Origin: Candidatus Poribacteria bacterium
GTDB lineage: Bacteria; Poribacteria; WGA-4E; WGA-3G
Reading direction: 5' to 3'
DNA: 64,000 nt
Assembly: GCA_022821965.1 (NCBI GenBank)
Contig: JAJECN010000024.1
Location: forward strand, 51,112-115,111
A program made the position numbers and the translations under genes. Shown one piece after another: positions 10,456 through 20,643 of the stretch. The first letter of the stretch is position 1, and each line of letters opens with the position of its first letter. Below the pieces are notes generated by a model. The model was not told the DNA's origin. It searched no databases and saw only the letters and a program-made list of their open reading frames with translations.

Positions 10456-11364
10456 TATAGTAAACGTTAGAATTAAAGATACAAGTTTATGACTTCATCA
10501 ATAGTTATATCTGCCTTGTATTCTCTGAGACGTTTGATATTCGCAAAGTCGCGTTCAATCGGGTTGTAGTCGGGTGAATAAGGTGGCAAAAACAATACCT
10601 CTGCTCCCGAGGCTTCTATCAACTCACGCGTCCGATGCGTCTTGTGAATCTTCGCATTATCAAGAACAACCACATCTGAGGCAGACAGCCGTGGACATAA
10701 ATAGACTTCAAGCCACGCATTGAAACACGCAGCATCGCAGCTGCCCTCAAAGAGACAGGGTGCCGTAAAAGTCAAATCGATACGCGCAGCGACCAACGTC
10801 GTTGTTCGTGTCCTTGTGCCTGAGATGAGACCTAAAATACATTCGCCTTTCCGGGCATACCCATAACGTCTATAACTCTCAGCACGAAAACCGCATTCAT
10901 CAACATAAACAATCTTTTTGCCAATGGCGTGTTTCTCGGCGAGGACCTGACGGTAGACTTGACGTTTTTCATCGCACCGCTCCTTATATCCGAGTGTTTT
11001 TTTTTCGCGTGATACCGAGTTTCCGCAGCCCATAGGCGATAGAAGACTCTGAAACACCGAAATGTGAGGCACGTTCGTTTTGCGTCAAGTCTGGGAAATC
11101 AGCGACATGTTTTTTCAGTGCTGTCTCGTCAAGCACGCGCATGTTTTTGGGACCCGGTTTTTCGCTCGAAAGCGGGTCTTCAGCCGCTAACCATCTATAA
11201 ATCGTTGAACGATTGAGAGAAAAACGACGGGCAGCTTCGGCTTTTTTCCCGCCGGTTTCAATAAAATCTAAAACGCGTTTGCGTAAATCTGTTGAATAGG
11301 TCATAATAGACGCATTCTATTACAAAACACAAAAAATGTCTCTTTAATTCTAATGGTCACTATA
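10456..11364 (-). mobile_element. IS630-family insertion sequence (~909 bp)
   Basis: Terminal inverted repeats TATAGTAAACGTTAGAATTAAAGATA (left) and TATAGTGACCATTAGAATTAAAGAGA (reverse complement of right end), 22/26 identical; TA at both ends; DDE transposase inside. Confidence 0.88.
10473..11304 (-). CDS. IS630-family transposase in two overlapping frames (HTH part 10984-11304, DDE part 10473-11072)
   Basis: IVYVDECGFRAESYRRYGY, VVVLDNAKIHKT and LPPYSPDYNPIE DDE motifs; frames overlap at an A9 run (minus strand of 10997-11005). Confidence 0.88.
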
Positions 11365-11390
11365 GTTCTCCGTTCTTTACTAAATTTTCA

Positions 11391-11650
11391 GGCCCCAGGC
11401 CCGGTAGATGCGGTTTCCTAACCGCACCATAAATGTCAATTTTAGAGCAAATAACCGTTGTGGTCCCAGGTCCGGTAGGGTTTTGCTTGGATGTTTCTTC
11501 ACTGTTTCCAACTGCGCCGGGTTTTAGCCATAAACTTTGTACACGCCAGAAACCCTCTTCAGTCCCGTAGGGACGCAATGTTTATAGAAACGCGCTTCCC
11601 CTGTCTCCTAAGCCCCGTAGGGGCGGCATCTGTTGAAACCCTGCTTTGAA
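11391..11650. repeat. Cluster of palindromic repeat units
   Basis: CAGGCCCGGTAG and CAGGTCCGGTAG copies; TGCGGTTtccTAACCGCA hairpin; GTCCCgtaGGGAC (11562-11574) and GCCCCgtaGGGGC (11612-11624). Confidence 0.65.
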
Positions 11651-11779
11651 ATGACGTGTGAAATCCCTAAATTGACACCTATGAGTGCGGTTTGGAACCT
11701 CACCGGGAAATCTGAAAAAGAAGATTCAAAAATTTAGAGAATCCGATTGTACTACAAGCGAAATTGCCTAAGTCCTGAC

Positions 11780-11812
11780 AAAAAAGGCAGGGAGCTATAA
11801 GAACTCCCTGCC
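11780..11812 (-). terminator. Intrinsic terminator downstream of the 1410-aa gene
   Basis: Minus strand GGCAGGGAG-ttcttatag-CTCCCTGCC followed by TTTTTT. Confidence 0.8.
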
Positions 11813-11837
11813 CTCGTGCTATACCTAACAAACGGAC

Positions 11838-14800
11838 CTATTTCCGTATCAACATCTTTCGTGTCGCTGAGAAATCACCCGCAGTGAGTGTATAGAAATA
11901 GACACCGCTTGCGACCGGTTCACCTTGTGCATTTCTACCGTCCCAATACGCTGCACGACTCCGATACTGATAGATACCGGCAGGTTGGTAACCCAACGCC
12001 AACGTCCGGACTAAGACACCATTTATAGCATAGATATGCACCGTGACATCCGCAGATTCCGCAATGTCATACGGTATCCACGTCTCTGGATTGAATGGGT
12101 TCGGATAGTTCGGTAGTAATGCTGTCTTTTCTGGAACGAACAGTGCCAACAGCTGCTTGAGGTTTGCAATTCCGCGTTGGAAAGTGAGCGATCCATCGTC
12201 TACTGCACACAGGACATCTAATGCATATTCAACTATTTCGAGCCTGACCCCTGGAGGCAGCTTGACATTTGAGGGCGCAGCCGGGGCTGCGCCTTCTCCG
12301 AGATGTTCAGCAACAAGAGCAAGGTCTTTGCCGTCTACCATACCATCGCCATTCACATCGGTGCGCGGGTTCTCAGGTGGATTTTCTCCTAATGCTGCCG
12401 TTACCAATTGTGCGTCCGTTGCATCCGTTACGCCATCCTCGTTGACATCATAAACCGAGAAAACAGGCTCAGGTGCCGCCACGGTGATGAGAACTTCAGG
12501 CGGCGTAGTAGTGATTCTCTCGCCAGTGCTGGAGCCCGCTTGAAAGTTACGCAGCGATACGCGGCTTTCTCCATTTGCAATGGCAGTAAATCTCACCGAT
12601 AGGAGCGTGCCTTCACCGTTCACCCCGCCTTCGGAAATCCGCAGTGAACTTACCCCCTTAATCCTACCCGTTGTGTTATCAATCGTGCCTCTCCGAAAAT
12701 AGGTACGTCCGCCGCTTTGCCTCAAGAAGCTGCCCTCGGTTACGCTATTTACTTTCAGCACAGTGGGGTCAAACTTAATATCAGCTTGCCAGCCTGCTAA
12801 ATCGGTCATATCTTCTGTCCTAAGATGAAGGGTAAACGTATCGTCGACCTCTACTTGCGTCGTCTCTGTGAATAAAGAAAAGCTGTCACCAGGAGGTAAT
12901 ACGGTATATTCAGCGTCAGGTGCGAATCCAAAATACCCTCCCAGATAACCATCCCATTTGTGAACAGCAACCAATAAAACGTTTTTCCCCTGTTTCAATG
13001 TGATAGGGACAAATACTTGATAATCAAGATTATAACCAGAATGCTCATTAATCAATTGCCCGTTCAGCCAAACCTTGTGATTGTCAGCACTTCCAGCAAA
13101 CATCCTTGTCTTCTGCTCCCGTGGCGAATCCAAGGTGATCGAACCGTAAGCTATATTTGAGACAGCACCGCCGGTTCCCAGTATTTCTCCGATATTATTC
13201 CAACCTACGGATTTAATTTTGCCAGCTGTCCAGACCTTGTTGCCAAGGGGCTGTCCTTCTATGGCACCGTTTGTAGCAATCTTCAACTCTGTTACATCAC
13301 CGCCACTTGCTCCTGCAAGCAAATCTCTGTTCCAGAAGTCATTATGTTCTAATCCCGGGAACTGCACCCACAACCAGGGGCCTGTTATTTTTGGGCCTCC
13401 TTGCGGGAGAACACCGGGGTTATCCTTCGCCTGGATATATATCTTCTCGGCCAACCCTTCCAGAGGTGAAAAATCGGATATAGCGTTGTTTGCAAGGTTT
13501 AGTCGTTCCAAGTTGGTTAATCCAGCAAGCGGTGATACATCCGATATGACGTTACCGTTGAGGTGCAGTTCTTTTAAACGGGTTAATTCCTCAAGGGGGG
13601 ATACATCTGATATGACGTTACGTTCGAGATTTAGATGGGTCAATACTTTTAGGGAATTCAACGGCGAGACATCCGAAATCAAGTTATCCGGTAATGTTAA
13701 AGATGTCAATTGTGTTAGTGCCTCCAGTCCTGAAAGGTCTGAGATAGCGCATCTGTGGATGTCCAACCGTCTCAAACTTTTTACTCCCATCAGAGATGAA
13801 AGACTCGATAACGATTTGTTATCGCTAATTTCTAACCATTTCAGCCGCCGCACCTTCGCCAAAGGCGAGAAGTCGGTGATTGGCGTTCTCCATGCCCTGA
13901 TGCCTTCTAAGCTAAGTAATCCGGCAAGGGGTGACAGATCGGATACTGGATTGCCTTCAAGTCCTATCCCGTTTAATTTTACTAACCCCTTCAAGGGAGA
14001 TAAGTCTTTTATTTTGTTCTCCTCAAGCCCGAGCCAGTCCACATTGATTAACTCTGCAAGCGGGGATACATCAGTTATTCTATTTCCGCGCAGCTTGATG
14101 TTATTCAATCGAATTAATCCTACTAACGGAGACAAGTCGGATATCGCATTCCGACGGAATTCTATGCGTTCCAGATTTGTCGCATGCTCAAGCCCTGTTA
14201 GATCGCTGATGCCTTTCTCATCTGCAATAATATGCGTCAATCTTGCCATGTCCGCTGATGTAATCACAGTCCCCGGTGTCTTGCCGAGTGCCGCTTCAAT
14301 TGCCGCTCGCAGGTTCACGTCTGGAATGTAAACAGTTCCCGTGAGTGTGCGGCGGTCTGGCGGTACGATTGACGTGTGGAGGCTCGGCGCGTCCTCCGAA
14401 TTCAGGGCAGAAATCACGTCAGAAAATTGCTCTGTCCATGTGTCTCGTTTCACGTTTCCGCTATCTAAGAGCCCTGCCAAACCTAAGTTTCGTAAACTCG
14501 ACTTCTCACGAATCTCTTTGAGGAACGTATCGGTTTCTAAACCGACAGCAGCGGCAGCGTGTGGAGCGTCAAGGGGGCCGTGAAACGCCTCATAGAAACG
14601 AGACACCGGCTCAATTCCCTCAAACACACCACCTGTCTTTTCAAGTGCTGTCTTGTAACGTTGTGTATCCGCCTCCACATAGGTATCCATATCCGATTTC
14701 GCCACATACAGCCGCAACACCTGCGCTTTGATAGCGGAGTCAGGCTGCTTTTCAAAAACAGCACGCACTTCATCCTCAAACGTCTTCATCCCTTCTGTAT

Positions 14801-16022
14801 GGCACCCGATGCAGGAGAGCCCGTTGCGTACAGTTGGATCACTCGCAGCAAGGTTTCTGACGATGGCTATTGGTGCTTCGTCAATACGCTTACCCGAGGC
14901 ATCAGACACATAATATGCCTGCAACCCGTTGGGGAGATTGAAGACAACTTCACCACCGTCGTGTGTAAAAGAGAGGGGGTGTGTCAAGATATCCTGCGTT
15001 CCTATATTTCCTGCAAAGTCGTAGCTTTTCCAATACGCGCCGTACCGAGAGGTGTGGCGTTCCACGACGCGGTTGTTATTCGAGACACCAGATTCTTTAA
15101 AACCTGCGCGCCGGACGTGCACCCCCGGTGCACTCTCAATGTTCCTCGTGACATTCACATCAAGGTCTCTCTCCAATTCGCGATCGGTTTCCGGCAAATC
15201 CAAAATATCGTGGTAGAGCGGTGGTAAGGATGCGGTCCCAAGAAACCAATCGACATGCATGAACGGCACTTGGCAGTTCATCTCCGCACGCAGGTTTGTT
15301 AACTTTTCAAACAAACCCACTTGCGTCTCTGGGTCGAATTCAATGTTGTATGGATACACCTGTTCCATCTGCATCCACGCTTCATTTCTGTCCCATTCGT
15401 AATGCCGCAGATCAATGTAGAAGATTGTCTCATCGGTGCCTTCTATCGGAACCGGGTTGCGTATCTCAAATCCCCAGGAGAGGCTATTGACGAGTTTCGA
15501 GAGGGCAAGTTGATAAGCCCCCAATTCCTCAAGACTTCTACCAGCGTTATAGAGATGCGTCAGTGTAAAGTAGCGTGCATAGGGACGGTCAAACGGTTCG
15601 AGGGTGGTAAGGTGTGCCTGGATTGCGGTAAGCATTTCATCGGTTGTAATGAAGGTGATGTCATGCTGGACCTCCCAATTTTGCGCACCTTCGGCAATCC
15701 AGCGTTGAATTGTCTCAATTGCTGCCGGTGGAAGTGGTGGTTGTGCAAAAGGCATCTGTGCACCGTTTTCGGTAGGTCCAAGCAATCGCTTATAGAACTC
15801 GGAGACATCAGGGTTTCCGGGAACAACTGTCCCGGTAGTAATCAATCCTTGGGCAGACTCAATGATGAGTTGTTCGGTATAGGAACCGTGTGGTCCGTGG
15901 CAGTTGAGGCAGTTCTGTTGAAAGATGGTATACGCCTGTTGTGCGAGTTCCAATTGTGCTTCAACATTTTGATACCCAAAAATAAATGTTAGTAGAAGAC
16001 CCATTTTGACGAGATGCTTCAT
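11838..16022 (-). CDS. Large secreted protein: c-type cytochrome region (two CxxCH), SDS22-like LRRs, cohesin-like domain, dockerin, FlgD-like C-terminal sorting tail
   Basis: CLNCH and CIGCH; ~11 repeats of the ISDLSPLxGLxxLxxLxLxxN type; VEVDDTFTLHLRTEDMTDLAGWQADIKFDP; DVNEDGVTDATDAQLV..DVNGDGMVDGKDLALVAEHLGE; NYPNPFNPETWIPY...YWDGRNAQGEPVASGVYFYTL. Confidence 0.85.
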   Translation of the reverse strand: MKHLVKMGLLLTFIFGYQNVEAQLELAQQAYTIFQQNCLNCHGPHGSYTEQLIIESAQGLITTGTVVPGNPDVSEFYKRLLGPTENGAQMPFAQPPLPPAAIETIQRWIAEGAQNWEVQHDITFITTDEMLTAIQAHLTTLEPFDRPYARYFTLTHLYNAGRSLEELGAYQLALSKLVNSLSWGFEIRNPVPIEGTDETIFYIDLRHYEWDRNEAWMQMEQVYPYNIEFDPETQVGLFEKLTNLRAEMNCQVPFMHVDWFLGTASLPPLYHDILDLPETDRELERDLDVNVTRNIESAPGVHVRRAGFKESGVSNNNRVVERHTSRYGAYWKSYDFAGNIGTQDILTHPLSFTHDGGEVVFNLPNGLQAYYVSDASGKRIDEAPIAIVRNLAASDPTVRNGLSCIGCHTEGMKTFEDEVRAVFEKQPDSAIKAQVLRLYVAKSDMDTYVEADTQRYKTALEKTGGVFEGIEPVSRFYEAFHGPLDAPHAAAAVGLETDTFLKEIREKSSLRNLGLAGLLDSGNVKRDTWTEQFSDVISALNSEDAPSLHTSIVPPDRRTLTGTVYIPDVNLRAAIEAALGKTPGTVITSADMARLTHIIADEKGISDLTGLEHATNLERIEFRRNAISDLSPLVGLIRLNNIKLRGNRITDVSPLAELINVDWLGLEENKIKDLSPLKGLVKLNGIGLEGNPVSDLSPLAGLLSLEGIRAWRTPITDFSPLAKVRRLKWLEISDNKSLSSLSSLMGVKSLRRLDIHRCAISDLSGLEALTQLTSLTLPDNLISDVSPLNSLKVLTHLNLERNVISDVSPLEELTRLKELHLNGNVISDVSPLAGLTNLERLNLANNAISDFSPLEGLAEKIYIQAKDNPGVLPQGGPKITGPWLWVQFPGLEHNDFWNRDLLAGASGGDVTELKIATNGAIEGQPLGNKVWTAGKIKSVGWNNIGEILGTGGAVSNIAYGSITLDSPREQKTRMFAGSADNHKVWLNGQLINEHSGYNLDYQVFVPITLKQGKNVLLVAVHKWDGYLGGYFGFAPDAEYTVLPPGDSFSLFTETTQVEVDDTFTLHLRTEDMTDLAGWQADIKFDPTVLKVNSVTEGSFLRQSGGRTYFRRGTIDNTTGRIKGVSSLRISEGGVNGEGTLLSVRFTAIANGESRVSLRNFQAGSSTGERITTTPPEVLITVAAPEPVFSVYDVNEDGVTDATDAQLVTAALGENPPENPRTDVNGDGMVDGKDLALVAEHLGEGAAPAAPSNVKLPPGVRLEIVEYALDVLCAVDDGSLTFQRGIANLKQLLALFVPEKTALLPNYPNPFNPETWIPYDIAESADVTVHIYAINGVLVRTLALGYQPAGIYQYRSRAAYWDGRNAQGEPVASGVYFYTLTAGDFSATRKMLIRK

Positions 16023-16034
16023 ATCTTTCCCCTC

Positions 16035-16105
16035 TTCTTGTAGGAGCGAGCTGTGCTCGCAATTCTTCAATGTGCTTCCTTCTTGTAGGAGCGAGCTGTG
16101 CTCGC
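16035..16105. repeat. Two direct copies of TTCTTGTAGGAGCGAGCTGTGCTCGC, each with a GCGAG/CTCGC hairpin
   Basis: Identical 26-mers at 16035-16060 and 16080-16105. Confidence 0.9.
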
Positions 16106-16116
16106 GATCTTTTGGC

Positions 16117-18228
16117 TTACTTCGTTATTAACATCTTCCCCGTTCCCCTGAAACCACCAGCGGTGAGCGTATAAAAATAGACACCACTTGCCACGGATTC
16201 ACTCACTTCATTCTTACCATCCCAATACGCCGCGCGGCTCCGTTCCTGATAGTGTCCTGCAGGCTGATGTCCCACATCCAAGGTCCGAACCAAGGTACCA
16301 TTTGCAGTATAGATGTGCAACGTCACATCGGCAGGTTCCGCCAGTTGATACGGTATCCACGTCTCTGGATTGAATGGGTTAGGATAGTTCACAAGTAACG
16401 CTGTTTTTTCAGGAATTAACAACATTAAAAGGCGTTGTAAATTTGAAATACCTTGTTGAAACGTAAGCGAACCATCGTTTTCAACCTGTGCCTGTGCTAT
16501 CCACGCTCGTATGATGGCTGGGTCTAATTTCATGTTGGCTCGCGCAAGTGCAGCGGGAGCAGTGGGAATACCCGTGATTTCGCCGAGGTGTAGCGCGACA
16601 AGGATGAGGTCTGATATATCACGTTTGCCATCGCCGTTCACGTCCGTTCGAGTGTTGGTTGGCTGCGCTTTTCCAATATCTTGTCCTACGAGGATTAAAT
16701 CCAAAACGTTGATTTGTCCATCTTCATTCACATCATAAGCAGGTGTGTCTGACGCAGTTCGCGAAATCGGTGGGTTCACCGTATATTTGGTGTCGGTGTC
16801 AAATCCAAAAAACCCTTTCCATTTGTTGAAATGATGGTTGTCAAGCGCGACTAACAAAACATTTGTGCCCTCGTTCAAAGTAACAGGAAAAAACCTGTGG
16901 TACCCCTCACCCCAATGGCCGTCCCGTTTCTGGTGAACGAGTTCGCCATTAAGATAGACTTTGACTCCATCCCGGTGACCGACAAACATCCGTGTTTCCT
17001 GTTCGTGAGGGGATTCCAAGGTGGCGGAGCCATAGACAACAAAATTTCCCATACCTTGGACCCCCAGCATCTCGCCGATGTTATTATGCCCAACAGGGGT
17101 GATGTTATCGGCTGTCCATACATTCTCACCGACAGATTTTTCCTCCGATGCCCCGACAGTCGCGACTTTCGCTTCTGTTACCGTCCCGTTACTCACTTGC
17201 GCGAGCAGATCTCCGTCACCAACACGGTTCCCAGGCACTAACACCCATAACCACGGTCCCTCTATTACCGGACCCCCCGTTAGGAACGCTGGCGTGTTGT
17301 GGTGAAGGATAGGGATAGACAATCCTCCTAAAGCCGATAGATCCGATATTGCGTTGTGGGTAATTCCTAACCATGTCAAATTAGTTAACCCTGCAAGCGG
17401 GGAGACATCTGCTATCTGGTTCTCCGAAAGGTTCAATCGTGTCAACCCTGTTAAACTCGCTACCGGTGAAATGTCTGTGATTTCATTGCCTACGAGATAG
17501 AGCTCCTTCAAACCTGTTAATCCCTCCAAGGCGGAAAGGTCTGATATTTCGCCTCCGCAAATATCTAACCTCTGCAATTTTGGCAATTTTGCAAAGGGTG
17601 CAAGGTCCAGGATCGGCGTACCCCAAGAGTGATAGTTCGTTAGACTGGTTAACCCCGCAAGGGGCGATAAGTCCGCTGGCGGATTCCGGCTCATCCATAT
17701 ATTGTTTAGTTTTATCAAACCTTCGAGTGGTGATAAATCGGATATGATGTTGTCCGAAATATCTAACCCGTGCAAGTTGACTAAGCCTTCAATCGGTGAG
17801 AGGTCAGATATTAGGTTATGGGGAAAAACCAACCAAGTTAAGTTAATTAGTTTTTTGAGCGGTGATATGTCGGATATCGTGTTACGCCTCAATTCTACGT
17901 GACGCAGCTTGATCAACCCCATAAGTGGTGATATATCGGATATCAAATTGCTGTTAAGTTCCAGAAGTTCTAAATTCGTTGCAGCTTCAAGTCCTGTTAA
18001 ATCGCTAATATTGGCATCGTTTGCCTCAAGGTGGGTTAACGTTGCCATCTCATCCGCTGTAATCCGAGCATTTGATGCTTTACCGAGTGCTTTTGCAATT
18101 GCTGCGTGCAGATTTGCGTCGGGAATGTTAACAGTTTGTGCGGATGCCGTCGGTGGAAATATCAAGAGCAGCATCGCGCAGAGCACGAGCGTGTAAACGG
18201 AAACATGTTGTGTTTTGGCGAATTGCAT
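16117..18228 (-). CDS. Secreted LRR/dockerin protein with FlgD-like C-terminal tail; paralog of the preceding gene
   Basis: LRR array, YDVNEDGQINVLDLILVGQDIG..DVNGDGKRDISDLILVALHLGE, NYPNPFNPETWIPYQLAEPADVTLHIY. Confidence 0.85.
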   Translation of the reverse strand: MQFAKTQHVSVYTLVLCAMLLLIFPPTASAQTVNIPDANLHAAIAKALGKASNARITADEMATLTHLEANDANISDLTGLEAATNLELLELNSNLISDISPLMGLIKLRHVELRRNTISDISPLKKLINLTWLVFPHNLISDLSPIEGLVNLHGLDISDNIISDLSPLEGLIKLNNIWMSRNPPADLSPLAGLTSLTNYHSWGTPILDLAPFAKLPKLQRLDICGGEISDLSALEGLTGLKELYLVGNEITDISPVASLTGLTRLNLSENQIADVSPLAGLTNLTWLGITHNAISDLSALGGLSIPILHHNTPAFLTGGPVIEGPWLWVLVPGNRVGDGDLLAQVSNGTVTEAKVATVGASEEKSVGENVWTADNITPVGHNNIGEMLGVQGMGNFVVYGSATLESPHEQETRMFVGHRDGVKVYLNGELVHQKRDGHWGEGYHRFFPVTLNEGTNVLLVALDNHHFNKWKGFFGFDTDTKYTVNPPISRTASDTPAYDVNEDGQINVLDLILVGQDIGKAQPTNTRTDVNGDGKRDISDLILVALHLGEITGIPTAPAALARANMKLDPAIIRAWIAQAQVENDGSLTFQQGISNLQRLLMLLIPEKTALLVNYPNPFNPETWIPYQLAEPADVTLHIYTANGTLVRTLDVGHQPAGHYQERSRAAYWDGKNEVSESVASGVYFYTLTAGGFRGTGKMLITK

Positions 18229-18653
18229 GAAGGGTAATCTCCTTTTCTACTACTGGTGTTGCGCTGCGTGAGTACTCCGTTTCGGGACTAAAATAGATGG
18301 ATTTTCGTGATTCTTTTAAAATCAGGACTTACGCAATGCGTAATAATGCACGTCGCATTTGGGCGAGTCCGCCGCAAAATTGCGCGACTACAAACCATAC
18401 GGCTTTTGAGAAACACACATCCTTTTCGGAGGTTTCGATGCGATTTTCAGGCACTTGCCCTTATTAAGTTATAATAAACCCAATTTCATAAATTTTCAAT
18501 TAAAAATAAGGAAGTCTGAATCTGACTTATGGGCATTCAATCTTCGACATTTCCGTTGATTTACGGAGGACATCGCTACAGCGCAGATTCCTCAAGCAGC
18601 AGATCGAAATTATGGGAGAGTGGAATGACTTTGGGCGTGGATGTAGATTTTCC

Positions 18654-18683
18654 TTGACATATTTAAGTTTTTTCGTGTATTAT
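18654..18683 (+). promoter_or_regulatory. sigma70-type promoter of LamG gene 1
   Basis: TTGACA (18654-18659), 18-bp spacer, TATTAT (18678-18683). Confidence 0.7.
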
Positions 18684-18788
18684 ATCTCTGTAAGTTAAAA
18701 CGCGGGCGTTTTATCTAAGAGGTCTCCACCTTAACACAAGCTGCTCGCATAGCACATCAATATGTTTTAGGCATGCGGAGGTTTACTC

Positions 18789-19577
18789 ATGCGTTTAATC
18801 ATGTATCTAATTGCTGCTGCGCTACTAATAGTCGGCAGTGCATTCACCACACATGCTGTCCAAGACGACGGCTTAATTCTTTACTTCAGTTTCGATGAAG
18901 CAGATGGTAATACAGTTAAAGATGAATCAGGCGGCGGAAATGATGGCATGATCGATGGAGCGGATATTATGTCCGATGAAGTCGTCTACGGCAAAGGATC
19001 ACTGTTATGCGACGAACCGGGTGACAGTGTGTCGGTCGAATCATTTCCAGAATTAGAAGATTATACAGATAATTCCTATCTCTTCTGGCTCAATTTCACC
19101 GTAGCAAACTCCGGCAGCTGGGATCAAATCATCGCGAAAAAAGCACCAGGCTCTGACCGTTCTCCAGGTATCTGGACCTGTAACCGCGTGAGTTTGCACA
19201 TCCACTACCGGTTCAATCCAGGTAATGCCGGAAGCCACTGCGTCGGTCCTGAAGGCGAAGGTGATGCCTTTGACACGGGCGATTGGCACCATATTGCTGG
19301 CATCAAAGAAGGGAATGGCTTCAAGTTTTACATTGATGGCGAAGTGGTTGACGAACAGACCGTTCCAGAAAATCACGCGCAAGGCGAAGAGAAACTCTAT
19401 ATCGGTAAAACGGGTTATAACTCTGCGAAGTTCTACCTTGATGACCTCTATATCTATGACCGAGCACTCAGTGCTGATGAGGTAGCAACCGTCATGGAGG
19501 GTGGTCTTCTCACCCCTGTGGAACCGCAAGACAAACTCGCCACGACGTGGGGACAACTGAAAACACATCGTGATTAA
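18789..19577 (+). CDS. Secreted LamG/concanavalin-like protein 1
   Basis: Signal peptide; LILYFSFDEADGNTVKDESGGGNDG...KLYIGKTGYNSAKFYLDDLYIYDRALSADEV. Confidence 0.85.
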   Translation: MRLIMYLIAAALLIVGSAFTTHAVQDDGLILYFSFDEADGNTVKDESGGGNDGMIDGADIMSDEVVYGKGSLLCDEPGDSVSVESFPELEDYTDNSYLFWLNFTVANSGSWDQIIAKKAPGSDRSPGIWTCNRVSLHIHYRFNPGNAGSHCVGPEGEGDAFDTGDWHHIAGIKEGNGFKFYIDGEVVDEQTVPENHAQGEEKLYIGKTGYNSAKFYLDDLYIYDRALSADEVATVMEGGLLTPVEPQDKLATTWGQLKTHRD

Positions 19578-19589
19578 TTTCACACCCTA

Positions 19590-19628
19590 AAATGTGGGAT
19601 GGCTCTCACGTCATCCCACATTTATTTT
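19590..19628 (+). terminator. Intrinsic terminator after LamG gene 1
   Basis: AAATGTGGGATG-gctctcacgt-CATCCCACATTT followed by a T-rich run. Confidence 0.85.
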
Positions 19629-19702
19629 TCCATCTGTGCTTGCCTGTCTGTCACAGTGTTTACTGCTTTCCAGAGCCAAACCTATCCGCACGCAAATTTT
19701 CC

Positions 19703-19732
19703 TTGACACATTTAAGTTTTTTAGTGTATCAT
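19703..19732 (+). promoter_or_regulatory. sigma70-type promoter of LamG gene 2
   Basis: TTGACA (19703-19708), 18-bp spacer, TATCAT (19727-19732); flanks match the gene 1 promoter. Confidence 0.7.
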
Positions 19733-19848
19733 ATCTCCGTGAGTTAAAACGCGGGTCTCTTATTACTTCACAGTAGGCTTGCAAGCCACGGATTATAAGC
19801 GACTTGCACGGTACGCTAATTTTCTTTTAGACATGAGGAGGTTTACTC

Positions 19849-20643
19849 ATGCGTTTAGTTATGTATGTACTCGCCGTTGCCCTATTAATAATAGGCAGCG
19901 CACTCACCACAGATGCCGCAAAGGTCGAAGATAAGGGTTTAATCCTTTACTTCAGTTTCGATGAAGCAAAAGGTGGAACGCTTGAAGATGGAACCGGTGG
20001 CGGAAATGATGGTGAAATAGTTGATGGCGCGAAGATTGTTAAGGATGAAGTCGTCCACGGTAAAGGCTCAATGTTATTCGCAAAGCCCGGTGACAGTGTG
20101 CATGTCGATTCCTTCAAGGAATTAGAAGATTATACAGACAATTCCTATCTCTTCTGGCTCAACTTTACTGATCCGAACTCCGGTGGTTGGGATCAAATTA
20201 TAGCGAAAAAGGCACCCGGCTCTGACCGTTCACCGGGTATATGGACTTGTAACCGTGTACCTCTGCACATCCACTACCGGTTTAATCCCGGTAACGCAGG
20301 CACGCACTGCGCAGGACCCGATGGAGAAAACGACACATTTGATACTGGTAAATGGTATCACATTGCTGGTATCAAAGAGGGTGCCGAGTTGAAGTTCTAT
20401 GTTGATGGAAAAGAAGTCGTGAAAATAGCTGTTCCGAAAGATCACGCACAAGGGGCAGAGAAACTTTACATCGGTAGAACGGGTTACAACGCTGCGAAGT
20501 TCTACATCGATGATCTCTACGTCTACGACCGAGCTCTCAGTGGGAAAGAGGTTGCAAATGTTATGGACGGTGGGCTGCTTCCTGTTGAACCTGAGGACAA
20601 GGTCGCCACTACGTGGGGACAACTGAAAAAGCGTCGTGACTAA
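19849..20643 (+). CDS. Secreted LamG/concanavalin-like protein 2 (tandem paralog)
   Basis: Same architecture and long shared blocks with 18789-19577. Confidence 0.85.
   Translation: MRLVMYVLAVALLIIGSALTTDAAKVEDKGLILYFSFDEAKGGTLEDGTGGGNDGEIVDGAKIVKDEVVHGKGSMLFAKPGDSVHVDSFKELEDYTDNSYLFWLNFTDPNSGGWDQIIAKKAPGSDRSPGIWTCNRVPLHIHYRFNPGNAGTHCAGPDGENDTFDTGKWYHIAGIKEGAELKFYVDGKEVVKIAVPKDHAQGAEKLYIGRTGYNAAKFYIDDLYVYDRALSGKEVANVMDGGLLPVEPEDKVATTWGQLKKRRD

Noticed and set aside
13440-14220. Regularly spaced repeats that might suggest a CRISPR-like array
   Set aside because: Spacing and sequence are explained by ~22-residue LRR codons; no conserved direct repeat with unique spacers.
13219-14331. 370-aa plus-strand ORF
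   Set aside because: Antisense to the LRR-coding region; its repeats mirror the LRR repeats and the minus-strand frame has clear domains.
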